Assembly: GCA_964425695.1 (NCBI GenBank)
Contig: CAYRNF010000013.1
Location: 29,030 to 93,029, forward strand
Direction: 5' to 3'
From: JAKPBU01 sp964425695
GTDB lineage: Bacteria; Pseudomonadota; Gammaproteobacteria; Xanthomonadales; Xanthomonadaceae
DNA length: 64,000 nt
This document shows, piece by piece, positions 8,896 to 15,712 of the stretch. The notes below the pieces were generated by a model. It made no database searches, was not told the DNA's origin, and was given only the letters and a program-made list of their open reading frames with translations. The position numbers were made by a program, and so were the translations under genes. Every line of letters starts with the position of its first letter. Within the stretch, counting starts at the first letter, position 1.

Positions 8896-8985
8896 GCGCG
8901 ACAATCGCCCGCGTTCCCCCCAGCGCCGCAGGATCACAGAACGCGCGGCGCGGCGTCTGTGACAGGCATCCCAAAGGAAGACGCG

Positions 8986-9549
8986 ATGACTCCCCTGGAC
9001 CTCATGGAACGGCGCTCGGTGCCGGCCAAGCAACTGCAGGCGCCCGGCCCCGACGACGACGCCCTGGCGCGCATGCTCGCCTGCGCGGTGCGCGTGCCGG
9101 ACCATGGCAAGCGCGTGCCGTTCCGGTTCGTGCGCATCGCCGGCGCCGCGCGCGCGGCGCTGGGCGAGCGCCTGGCCGCGCTGACGCTGCAGGACGCACC
9201 GGACGCGCCCGACAGCGCCGTGGAGAAGGACCGCAACCGTTTCAACCACGCGCCGCTGGTGATCGCCGTGGTGGCGGCGCAGGGGCCGGATGAGAAAATC
9301 CCCGCATCGGAGCGGTTCTCCACCGCGTCGTGCGTGTGCTTCAGCCTGCTGCAGGCCGCGCAGGCCGAGGGCTTCGGCGCGCAGTGGCTGACCGGATGGC
9401 CGGCCTACGACGCGCGCGTGCACCGTCTGCTCGGTCTGGCCGCGGACGAAGCGGTGGCCGGCTTCATCCACATCGGGACGCCCAGGATGGAAGCGCCCGA
9501 ACGCGAGCGCCCCGATCCGCGCGACCTGCTGAGCGACCTGGCCCTGTAG
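8986..9549 (+). CDS. Nitroreductase family protein (YdjA-like)
   Basis: A 187-residue FMN-dependent oxidoreductase of the minimal nitroreductase type. The N-terminal MERRSVPAKQL carries the conserved RRS loop for the flavin phosphate. PDHGKRVPFRF, RNRFNHAPLVIAVVA, and the C-terminal GFGAQWLTGWPAYD and GFIHIGTP segments match the YdjA subgroup, so a single-domain enzyme acting as a dimer is expected; the physiological substrate is unknown. The start at 8986 has an AAGGAAG ribosome site. The stop codon TAG lies inside the REP-like palindrome described at 9545. It is divergent from the DUF1631 gene. Confidence 0.88.
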   Translation: MTPLDLMERRSVPAKQLQAPGPDDDALARMLACAVRVPDHGKRVPFRFVRIAGAARAALGERLAALTLQDAPDAPDSAVEKDRNRFNHAPLVIAVVAAQGPDEKIPASERFSTASCVCFSLLQAAQAEGFGAQWLTGWPAYDARVHRLLGLAADEAVAGFIHIGTPRMEAPERERPDPRDLLSDLAL

Positions 9550-9627
9550 GCGCGGCTCCAGCCGCGAGCGCCCGGTCCCAATCTCGCGGGACACCGGCCG
9601 GGTTCCGCGGCTGGAGCCGCTCCTACA
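9545..9627. repeat. REP-like inverted repeat pair
   Basis: Two arms, 9545-9567 (TGTAGGCGCGGCTCCAGCCG..) and 9605-9627, are near-perfect reverse complements separated by 37 bases. The unit matches the GTAGGAGCGGCT..AGCCGCGA palindromes that are abundant between genes in Xanthomonadaceae. The left arm contains the TAG stop of the nitroreductase gene; the right arm ends in CTCCTACAAT, whose TACAAT is positioned as the -10 box of the next gene. Confidence 0.85.
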
Positions 9628-9629
9628 AT
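9624..9629 (+). promoter_or_regulatory. -10 box TACAAT, 6 nt before the exonuclease ATG
   Basis: TACAAT at the outer end of the REP-like right arm lies exactly 6 nt before ATG 9636, with no ribosome site, suggesting a leaderless transcript that starts at the ATG. Confidence 0.5.
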
Positions 9630-9635
9630 GACGCG

Positions 9636-10535
9636 ATGACCCGCCCCACCCTGCATCTGGTCGACGCGTCGCTGTACGTGTTCCGCGCCTGGCACTCGAT
9701 GCCGGACGAATGGCACGACGCCGATGGCTGGCCAGTCAACGCGGTGCACGGGTTCGCGCGGTTCCTGCTCGACCTGCTGGAGCGCGAGCGGCCCGCGCAT
9801 ATCGCCATCGCCTTCGACGAGGCGCTGGACTCCTGCTTCCGCAACGCCCTGTATCCCCAGTACAAGGCCAACCGCCCGCCCGCGCCGGACGAGTTGCGGC
9901 GCCAGTTCGGCTACGTCAAGGCGTTGTGCCAGGCGCTGGGCCTGCACACGCTGGCACACGGGCAATACGAAGCCGACGACCTGATCGGCAGCGCGGTGCA
10001 CGCGGTGCGGCCGCAGGGCTTCCGCGCGGTGATCGTGTCCGCCGACAAGGACCTGTCGCAGCTGCTGGGCGAAGGCGACGAGCAGTACGACGCGGGCCGC
10101 GGCCAGCGCTGGGGCGCCGACGGGGTGAAGGCGCGGCACGGCGTGCATGCCCACCAGATCGCCGACTACCTGGCGCTGGCGGGCGACGCCATCGACAACA
10201 TCCCGGGCGTCGGCGGCATCGGCGCGAAGTCGGCGGCGATCCTGCTGGCCCACTTCGGCGACCTGGACACGCTGCTGGCCCGCGTGGACGAGGTGGCGTT
10301 CCTGCGCCTGCGCGGCTCGGCGCAGATGGCGGTGCGCCTGCGCGAACAGCGCGAGCACGCGCTGCTGTGGCGCCAGCTCACGCGCATCGCGCTGGATGCC
10401 CCGCTGCCGGAAGGCGCGGCACCGTTCCCGCGACAGGCCGCGGACGCGGCGATGCTGGCCACGCTCAGCGACGGCATCGGCTTCGGCCCGCTCACCCGGC
10501 GCCGGTTGCAGGCGGCCGCGGGACTCGGCGACTGA
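9636..10535 (+). CDS. 5'-3' exonuclease / flap endonuclease family protein
   Basis: A 299-residue stand-alone 5'-nuclease related to the N-terminal domain of DNA polymerase I and to Xni. The PIN-like catalytic domain shows LHLVDASLYVFRAWHS (metal-binding Asp10), IAIAFDEALDSCFR, YKANRPPAP, the acidic cluster YEADDLIGSA and VSADKDLSQLL. The helix-hairpin-helix clamp is GDAIDNIPGVGGIGAKSAA at about residues 180-200. An upstream ATG at 9628 stops after three codons. It probably acts on flap or branched DNA in repair or replication. It is preceded by the REP-like repeat and is likely monocistronic. Confidence 0.9.
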   Translation: MTRPTLHLVDASLYVFRAWHSMPDEWHDADGWPVNAVHGFARFLLDLLERERPAHIAIAFDEALDSCFRNALYPQYKANRPPAPDELRRQFGYVKALCQALGLHTLAHGQYEADDLIGSAVHAVRPQGFRAVIVSADKDLSQLLGEGDEQYDAGRGQRWGADGVKARHGVHAHQIADYLALAGDAIDNIPGVGGIGAKSAAILLAHFGDLDTLLARVDEVAFLRLRGSAQMAVRLREQREHALLWRQLTRIALDAPLPEGAAPFPRQAADAAMLATLSDGIGFGPLTRRRLQAAAGLGD

Positions 10536-10593
10536 CGCGGTGCGTGCGCCGGCCCGCGTCCGCCCGGCACGCACGCATGCAATGCGCAGCGGT

Positions 10594-10599
10594 TAGCAT
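10594..10599 (+). promoter_or_regulatory. -10 box TAGCAT, 6 nt before the NUDIX ATG
   Basis: TAGCAT followed by GCGCC-type spacer and ATG 10606; spacing is 6 nt and there is no Shine-Dalgarno sequence, consistent with a leaderless mRNA. Confidence 0.5.
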
Positions 10600-10605
10600 C
10601 GCGCC

Positions 10606-11163
10606 ATGGGCGAACCGACCGAAACGCTGTACGAGGGCCAGTGGCTGCGGCTGGTGAAGCGCGGCAAGTGGGAGTCGTGCGAGCGCACCCACGGCGACGG
10701 CATGGCGGTGATCGTGATCGCGGTGACGCCGGACGACGAGGTGCTGTTCGTGGAGCAGTACCGGGTGCCGCTGGGTGCGCGCACCATCGAGATGCCGGCC
10801 GGTCTGGTGGGCGACGACCATGCGCACGACACGCTCGAAGCCGCCGCGCGCCGCGAGCTGATCGAGGAAACCGGTTGGGATCCGGCGCAGGTCGACGTAC
10901 TGCTGGTGGGCCCCACGTCGTCGGGGATGAGCAACGAGCGCATCGCCTTCGTCCGCGCGCGGGGCCTGCGCCGGGTGGGCGCGGGCGGCGGCGTGGACAG
11001 CGAGGACATCACCGTGCACGCGGTGCCGCGCACCGAGGCCCCGGCCTGGCTGATGCGCAAGCATGCCGAAGGCTACGAGCTGGACCTGAAGCTCTGGGCC
11101 GGGCTGTGGATGATCGAGCACAACCCGGACGGCAGCCGCGTGGACGGTCAGGCCGGCGCATAG
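10606..11163 (+). CDS. NUDIX hydrolase, ADP-ribose pyrophosphatase type
   Basis: A 185-residue NUDIX enzyme. The box GDDHAHDTLEAAARRELI followed by EETGW lies at about residues 70-92 and fits GX5EX7REUXEEXGU except that the first Glu is Asp. Upstream EVLFVEQYRVPLGARTIEMP is the QYR..E.PAG element typical of ADP-sugar pyrophosphatases, and SSGMSNERIAFVRA follows it. It probably hydrolyses ADP-ribose or a related nucleoside diphosphate derivative; the substrate cannot be fixed from sequence. A second NUDIX gene of the NudE type occurs at 58014. It converges with the proline iminopeptidase gene. Confidence 0.88.
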   Translation: MGEPTETLYEGQWLRLVKRGKWESCERTHGDGMAVIVIAVTPDDEVLFVEQYRVPLGARTIEMPAGLVGDDHAHDTLEAAARRELIEETGWDPAQVDVLLVGPTSSGMSNERIAFVRARGLRRVGAGGGVDSEDITVHAVPRTEAPAWLMRKHAEGYELDLKLWAGLWMIEHNPDGSRVDGQAGA

Positions 11164-11220
11164 CCGGGCCCGCCGCCTTCGGTTCAATCGATGGGCGACC
11201 CGGACGACCTGGGCTGAAGC

Positions 11221-11238
11221 CGCGCCTTCGGCGGCGCG
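11221..11238. other. Hairpin between convergent genes
   Basis: CGCGCC-TTCGGC-GGCGCG forms a 6-bp GC stem between the convergent NUDIX and iminopeptidase genes. There is no T-tract, so a terminator function is uncertain. Confidence 0.35.
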
Positions 11239-11251
11239 TGCGGGCCGGCGG

Positions 11252-12193
11252 TCAGGCGAAGCGGTCGGTGGCGCGGACCAGTGCGTCCACGTTCTCCGCC
11301 TCGAACGCGGAATGGCCGGAAGCCGGGGTGATCGCCAGTTCGGCCTTCGGCCACGCCTTGTGCAGTTCCCACGCGCTCTGCGCGGGGCAGACCACGTCGT
11401 AGCGGCCCTGCACGATCACGCCGGGGATGTCGGCGATGCGGTGCACGTCGCGTAGCAGCTGGTCTTCGGCCTCGAAGAAACCGCCGTTGACGAAGTAGTG
11501 GTTCTCGATGCGGGCGAAGGCCAGTGCGAACGCCGGATCGCCGTGGCTGGTGGCGTAGTCCGGGTCGATGTGCAGGTAGCTGGTGCCGCCTTCCCAGATG
11601 CTCCAGGCCTTCGCCGCTTCGAGGCGCGTGGCCTCGTCGTCGCTGGTCAGGCGCCGGTGGTAGGCGGCGATGAGGTCGCCGCGCTCGTGTTCGGGGATCG
11701 GCGCCAGGTAGTGTTCCCACGCATCCGGGAACATGCGCGACGCGCCTTCCTGGTAGAACCACGCCAGCTCCCAGCGGCGCAGCATGAAGATGCCGCGCAG
11801 CACCAGCTCGGTGACGCGCTGGGGATGCGTCTGCGCATACGCCAGCGCGAGCGTGGAACCCCAGCTACCGCCGAAGACCTGCCAGCGTTCGATGCCCAGC
11901 CGCTCGCGTAGCTGTTCGATGTCCGCCACCAAGTGCCAGGTGGTGTTGTCCACAAGATCCGCGTGCGGCGTGGAGCGACCGGCGCCGCGCTGGTCGAACA
12001 GCACGATGCGGTACTTCGCCGGGTCGTGGAAACGCCGCATCTTGGCGTTGCAGCCGCCGCCCGGGCCGCCGTGCAGCATCACTACCGGCTTGCCGTCCGG
12101 GTTGCCGCACTGTTCGTAGTACAGCGTGTGGCGGTCGTCGACCCGGAGCGTGCCGCTGTCGTAAGGCTCGATGTCGGGATACAGCTCGCGCAT
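11252..12193 (-). CDS. pip: Prolyl aminopeptidase (proline iminopeptidase)
   Basis: A 313-residue alpha/beta hydrolase of peptidase family S33 that releases N-terminal proline from peptides in the cytoplasm. Diagnostic segments are the oxyanion loop VVMLHGGPGGGCNAKM, the DQRGAGRSTPHA motif, NTTWHLVADIEQLRERLGI, and the nucleophile elbow GGSWGSTLAL with Ser at about residue 110. The C-terminal acid and base fall in GRYDVVCP and SGHSAFE. The start at 12193 gives the usual MRELYP N-terminus and follows a GGAG ribosome site. A TAAACT -10-like element lies about 27 nt upstream. Length is normal for the family. Confidence 0.95.
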   Translation of the reverse strand: MRELYPDIEPYDSGTLRVDDRHTLYYEQCGNPDGKPVVMLHGGPGGGCNAKMRRFHDPAKYRIVLFDQRGAGRSTPHADLVDNTTWHLVADIEQLRERLGIERWQVFGGSWGSTLALAYAQTHPQRVTELVLRGIFMLRRWELAWFYQEGASRMFPDAWEHYLAPIPEHERGDLIAAYHRRLTSDDEATRLEAAKAWSIWEGGTSYLHIDPDYATSHGDPAFALAFARIENHYFVNGGFFEAEDQLLRDVHRIADIPGVIVQGRYDVVCPAQSAWELHKAWPKAELAITPASGHSAFEAENVDALVRATDRFA

Positions 12194-12351
12194 GGGAAGG
12201 CTCCGGTGTTCGAGACCCCAGTTTAGGGGAAGCGCGGACGTACCCGCCGCCCTCGCCAGCGCGGCGCGCGACACGCGTGGTGCCAGGCGAACGCCTCGTG
12301 CGAGGCGCGGCGCCAGAGGCGTGGCGTGCGCCCCCGCTTACCGCCGCCGGC

Positions 12352-13206
12352 TCAGGCGGGCATGCGCCCCACGCACGCACGGTCGCGACCTTCCAGGTCG
12401 CGATACGTCTCCACCTGCGCCAGGCCCGCGCCGTGCAGCAGCGCGCGTACCGCGCCGCCCTGGTCCCAGCCGTGCTCCAGCAGCAGCCAGCCGCCTGGCG
12501 CCAGGAAGCCGGGCGCGTCGCGCGCGATGCGGCGGATCGCGTCCAGGCCGTCGTCCCCGGAGGCCAGCGCCGCGGCAGGTTCGAAGCGCAGGTCGCCTTC
12601 GCGCAGGTGCGGATCGTGCCGCGCGATGTAGGGCGGATTGCTGGCGACCAGGTCGTAGCGCATGCCTGCCAGCGGCGCGAACCAGTCGCCGTGGTGCAGC
12701 GCCACGTTGCGCAGGCCCAGCCTGGCCGCATTGCGCCGCGCTACGGCAAGCGCATCGGCGCTGGCGTCCACGGCATCCACGCGCGCCTGCGGGCGTTCGC
12801 ACGCCAGCGCCAGCGCGATCGCGCCGCTGCCCGTGCCCAGGTCCGCGATGTGCAGCGGTGCGTCCGCAGGCAGGCGCTGCAGGGCGAGTTCCACCAGCAA
12901 CTCGGTCTCCGGCCGCGGGATGAGCACCGCGCCATCCACCTCGAGATCCAGCGACCAGAAGCCGCGCCGCCCGGTGAGGTAGGCCACCGGCTCGCCGGCT
13001 TCGCGCCGCACCACCAGCGCTTCGAACGCGGCCTGCACATGCGGCTGGGCACGATCGCGGCCATGCGCCACCAGCCAGGTGGCGTCGCGCCCCAGCGCGT
13101 GGCACAGCAGCCACTGCGCGTCGGTGCGCCCCACGCGATGCGAGGCCTGCCGCAACAGTGCATCCAGCGCAGGCGCTTCGCTCGTATCCATGGGTTCGAC
13201 CGTCAT
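12352..13206 (-). CDS. prmC: Peptide chain release factor N5-glutamine methyltransferase (PrmC/HemK)
   Basis: A 284-residue SAM-dependent methyltransferase that methylates the GGQ glutamine of RF1/RF2. The N-terminal helical domain precedes the family-specific GEPVAYLTGRRGFWSLDLEV and the VLIPRPETELLVELAL motif. The SAM site is IADLGTGSGAIALALA and the catalytic NPPY is within DLVASNPPYIARHDP at about residue 188. The start at 13206 lies 6 nt after a TAGCAT box, so a leaderless transcript is likely; MDTSEAP at 13191 is an alternative. It is not next to prfA, unlike in E. coli. It is divergent from the lipoprotein esterase gene. Confidence 0.95.
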   Translation of the reverse strand: MTVEPMDTSEAPALDALLRQASHRVGRTDAQWLLCHALGRDATWLVAHGRDRAQPHVQAAFEALVVRREAGEPVAYLTGRRGFWSLDLEVDGAVLIPRPETELLVELALQRLPADAPLHIADLGTGSGAIALALACERPQARVDAVDASADALAVARRNAARLGLRNVALHHGDWFAPLAGMRYDLVASNPPYIARHDPHLREGDLRFEPAAALASGDDGLDAIRRIARDAPGFLAPGGWLLLEHGWDQGGAVRALLHGAGLAQVETYRDLEGRDRACVGRMPA

Positions 13207-13212
13207 GGGCAG

Positions 13213-13218
13213 ATGCTA
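13213..13218 (-). promoter_or_regulatory. -10 box TAGCAT, 6 nt before prmC ATG
   Basis: Read on the minus strand, TAGCAT-N6-ATG places the expected transcription start at the prmC start codon. The same hexamer and spacing occur at 10594. Confidence 0.5.
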
Positions 13219-13239
13219 GCCCGTCCTAGAGGAAACCGG

Positions 13240-14079
13240 ATGCAACGCAGCGCCCCCGCCACCCTGCTCGCCGCCGCCATCGCCCTGTTCTCCACCGGCT
13301 GCGAGCGCGCACTGTTCGCCTACGTCAACCGCAGCACGCCGCCGCCGGCGGCCACCGCGCAGTACGCGCCGGATCGCGATCTTGCGCTGGACATCTACCG
13401 CCCCCGCGACGCCAGCGGCCCCACCCCCACCGTGGTGTTCTTCTACGGCGGCGCGTGGAAGCGCGGCGAGCGCGCGCAGTACGCCTTCGTCGGGCAGCGC
13501 CTGGCCGAAGCCGGAATGCTGGCGCTGGTGGCCGACTACCGCACGTTTCCGCGCGCCACGTTTCCGGGATTCGTGGACGACGCCGCCCAGGCCGTCGCGT
13601 GGGCCCGCGGCCATGCGCAGCGCCACGGCGGCGACCCGGAACGCATCTTCGTGATGGGACACTCCGCCGGTGCGCAGATCGCCGCGCTGCTGGGCACCGA
13701 CGCGCGTTACCTGCAGCGCGTGGGGCTGGCCCCGCGCGACCTGTCGGGCGTGATCGGGCTGGCCGGGCCTTACGACTTCGTGGTGGGTCAGACATACGCG
13801 CCGATTTTCGGCCCGCCTGCGCGCTGGCCCGACGCACAGGCGGTGAACTTCGTGGACGGCAACGAACCACCGTTCCTGCTCATCCACGGCACGGCCGATC
13901 GCGTGGTGGAGTCGGTGGACAGCGCGCAGCTGGACGCCAGGCTGCGCGCCGCGGGCGTGTCTTCCACCCTGTTGTGGCTCGAGGGCGCGGGGCACAGCGC
14001 GCCGCTCGCCGGCTTCTACCAGGACAAGCGCGCGCCGCAGGTGCTGCCGGCCGTGCAACGCTTCGTCCAGGCCAACTGA
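13240..14079 (+). CDS. Alpha/beta hydrolase lipoprotein (esterase, BD-FAE-like)
   Basis: A 279-residue predicted lipoprotein: the signal sequence ends in the lipobox ALFSTGC (Cys about residue 21). The hydrolase domain has the HGGG-like oxyanion loop changed to VVFFYGGAWKRGER, the nucleophile elbow VMGHSAGAQIAAL (Ser about residue 141), Asp in LLIHGTADRVVE and His in EGAGHSAPL, so a complete triad is present. This fits carboxylesterases of the hormone-sensitive lipase/kynurenine formamidase type, anchored in the cell envelope; the substrate is unknown. The ribosome site AGAGGAAA precedes ATG 13240. It is divergent from prmC with 33 bp between starts. Confidence 0.88.
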   Translation: MQRSAPATLLAAAIALFSTGCERALFAYVNRSTPPPAATAQYAPDRDLALDIYRPRDASGPTPTVVFFYGGAWKRGERAQYAFVGQRLAEAGMLALVADYRTFPRATFPGFVDDAAQAVAWARGHAQRHGGDPERIFVMGHSAGAQIAALLGTDARYLQRVGLAPRDLSGVIGLAGPYDFVVGQTYAPIFGPPARWPDAQAVNFVDGNEPPFLLIHGTADRVVESVDSAQLDARLRAAGVSSTLLWLEGAGHSAPLAGFYQDKRAPQVLPAVQRFVQAN

Positions 14080-14135
14080 GGCCGCCGATCCCGCGCCGCG
14101 GGCACGCGACGCGGGATCTGGGGCGCGGGCCGCGA

Positions 14136-14669
14136 TCAGCCCGCCGCCTGCTCCGCTGTCACGGCAACGGCGTGGATGACCGCGGCGATCTTCAGCGCGC
14201 TCTGCACGCCCTGCGCGGTGATGTCGTGCTTGCGCAGCACCTTCTCGTGCGAGGCCATGCAGGCGCCGCAGCCGTTGATGGCCGACACCGCCAGCGACGC
14301 CAGTTCGAAGGCCATCTTGTCGATGCCCGGGCTGGCCATCACGTTCATGCGCAGCCCCGCGCGCAGGGTGGCGTATTCCTCGTTCTCGATCAGGTGGGTG
14401 GCGCGGTAGTAGATGTTGTTCATGGCCATCACCGCCGCCGCGGCGCGCGCGCCGTCGAGCTCTTCGGGCGTCAGCTGTTCGGCGGCGAACGCTTCCACCG
14501 CCTGCACCAGCGGCGCATGGCGCGAGGCGATGGCCGACGCCAGCGCGACCGCGCGCAGCTGCTTGCCGTCGATGCCGGGCGCCCCGGCTTCGCTCAGCAC
14601 CGAATCGAGGTTGAGCTTCAGGTCCTTGGCATAGGCGGGAAGCGAATTGCGGATCTGTTCGAGCGACAT
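14136..14669 (-). CDS. ahpD: Alkyl hydroperoxidase AhpD (CMD-like peroxidase/reductant for AhpC)
   Basis: A 177-residue AhpD-family protein. The catalytic set known from Mycobacterium tuberculosis AhpD is conserved with the same spacing: Glu122, Cys134-xx-Cys137 (INGCGACMASHEKVL) and His141. In the known system AhpD is reduced by lipoylated dehydrogenase components and passes electrons to AhpC. The start at 14669 follows a strong AAGGAG ribosome site; the longer in-frame extension has no homology. It lies downstream of ahpC on the same strand with a 367-bp interval that contains an ahpC terminator, so it probably has its own promoter or relies on read-through. No ahpF is present in the window. 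Confidence 0.93.
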   Translation of the reverse strand: MSLEQIRNSLPAYAKDLKLNLDSVLSEAGAPGIDGKQLRAVALASAIASRHAPLVQAVEAFAAEQLTPEELDGARAAAAVMAMNNIYYRATHLIENEEYATLRAGLRMNVMASPGIDKMAFELASLAVSAINGCGACMASHEKVLRKHDITAQGVQSALKIAAVIHAVAVTAEQAAG

Positions 14670-14883
14670 GGGATCTCCTTGTGGATCGGGCGGTACGCGC
14701 ACGGCCGCAGGCGCGGTGCGCGGGCATCGACATCGCATGGGGGCGCCGCAGCCCCGGCCGCGCCAGGCTTCGGCCATACCTGCGAAGCGCACGCGGCGCG
14801 CGGACGTCGCCGTCCGCGTGGGATCGCGTTGCGGCAACGCGGGTCGCGCGTGCGCGGGCGATAAATCGCGGCGAACCCCCGGA

Positions 14884-14910
14884 TAAAACGAAGGCGGCAC
14901 AAGGCCGCCT
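14884..14910 (-). terminator. Rho-independent terminator of ahpC
   Basis: On the minus strand AGGCGGC-CTTGT-GCCGCCT forms a 7-bp GC stem followed by TCGTTTT. It lies about 125 nt after the ahpC stop. Confidence 0.7.
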
Positions 14911-15000
14911 CCGTGGCGAGGCTGCGGGCCGTGCGTCATGCGGTCGAGGGAGGGAGCCGCGACGCGGGGAGAACGGACCCGCAGCGTTTCGCCGAACTCC

Positions 15001-15024
15001 GGTTCCCACCCGCGGGCGGGAACC
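15001..15024. repeat. Inverted repeat downstream of ahpC
   Basis: GGTTCCC at 15001 and GGGAACC ending at 15024 flank ACCCGCGGGC, giving a long GC-rich hairpin 12 nt beyond the ahpC stop. It could stabilise the ahpC mRNA 3' end. Confidence 0.55.
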
Positions 15025-15036
15025 GTCGAAGGCGTC

Positions 15037-15576
15037 TTACGCCGCCTTCAGCACCTCTTCGCCCTGCTTCCAGTTGCAGGGGCACAGTTCGTCGGTCTGC
15101 AGCGCGTCCAGGACGCGCAGCACTTCGTCCGGGCTACGGCCCACCGACAGGTCGGTGACGTACACGAAGCGGATGATGCCGTCGGGGTCCACGATGAACG
15201 TGGCGCGCTGGGCGACGCCTTCGTTCTTGTCCAGGATGCCCAGCGCGGCGGTGAACTCGCGCTTGATGTCGGCCAGCATCGGGAACGGCAGGTCCTTCAG
15301 GTCCTTGTGGTGGGTGCGCCAGGCGTGGTGCACGAACTCGCTGTCGGTGGAGCCGGTCAGCAGCTGCGCGTCGCGATCCACGAAGGCCTGGTTCTTGGCT
15401 GCGAAACCGGCCAGCTCGGTGGGGCACACGAAGGTGAAATCCTTCGGATAGAAGAACAGCACCAGCCACTTGCCCTTGTAGGTGTCGTTGTCGATATCGA
15501 CGAAGGCGTTGTTCAGGTCGGTGGACACGGTGGCCTTGAGCTTGAACTCGGGCAGCTTGTCGCCTACGGAAAGCAT
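15037..15576 (-). CDS. ahpC: Peroxiredoxin AhpC (AhpD-linked, CPC type)
   Basis: A 179-residue 2-Cys peroxiredoxin that reduces H2O2 and organic hydroperoxides. The peroxidatic Cys51 is in FFYPKDFTFVCPTEL and the conserved TGSTDSEFVHHAWR follows. The C-terminus is short and carries two cysteines, Cys165 and Cys167, in DELCPCNWKQGEE. This three-cysteine arrangement resembles mycobacterial/streptomycete AhpC, which is recycled by AhpD, more than the enterobacterial form recycled by AhpF; ahpD is indeed the next gene. ATG 15576 follows an AAGGAG ribosome site. A -35/-10 pair and an OxyR site lie upstream, and oxyR is divergent. Confidence 0.96.
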   Translation of the reverse strand: MLSVGDKLPEFKLKATVSTDLNNAFVDIDNDTYKGKWLVLFFYPKDFTFVCPTELAGFAAKNQAFVDRDAQLLTGSTDSEFVHHAWRTHHKDLKDLPFPMLADIKREFTAALGILDKNEGVAQRATFIVDPDGIIRFVYVTDLSVGRSPDEVLRVLDALQTDELCPCNWKQGEEVLKAA

Positions 15577-15642
15577 GGGGACGCTCCTTGAGGGGTTGGG
15601 TCTGGGTGAAGCGGGCACGTGGCCCGGGCTTCGATGGCGCAC

Positions 15643-15671
15643 ATTATTGCGACGCAGCATCGATACGGCAA
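15643..15671 (-). promoter_or_regulatory. ahpC promoter (-35 TTGCCG, 17 nt, -10 AATAAT)
   Basis: On the minus strand TTGCCG (15671-15666) and AATAAT (15648-15643) are 17 nt apart, a good sigma-70 promoter pointing at ahpC, giving a 5' leader of about 60 nt. The OxyR site abuts the -35 box, the position expected for activation. Confidence 0.65.
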
Positions 15672-15708
15672 CTCGATTGCGTTTATCAGTTTCATAGCCT
15701 TAGTCTAT
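15672..15708. promoter_or_regulatory. OxyR binding site in the oxyR-ahpC divergent region
   Basis: ATAG-CCTTAGT-CTAT at 15694-15708 is a perfect match to one ATAG-N7-CTAT half of the OxyR consensus. The companion half-site 22 bp away (15672-15686) is degenerate, matching mainly TTAT. The perfect half overlaps the oxyR -10 box TAGTCT (15701-15706), as expected for autorepression, and the whole site sits next to the ahpC -35 box. Confidence 0.65.
15701..15706 (+). promoter_or_regulatory. -10 box TAGTCT, 6 nt before oxyR ATG
   Basis: TAGTCT-N6-ATG (15713) selects the second of two in-frame ATGs and gives the canonical OxyR N-terminus. A leaderless oxyR mRNA is inferred. Confidence 0.5.
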
Positions 15709-15712
15709 GGCT

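Larger units (their letters stand above)
14670..15036. other. 367-bp ahpD-ahpC intergenic region, no gene recognised
   Basis: No supported coding sequence. It holds the ahpC terminator (14884-14910), a perfect-arm inverted repeat GGTTCCC..GGGAACC at 15001-15024 just after the ahpC stop, and, near the ahpD start, a good ribosome site. The AT-rich string GATAAATCGCGG around 14860 could be part of an ahpD promoter. Confidence 0.5.
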
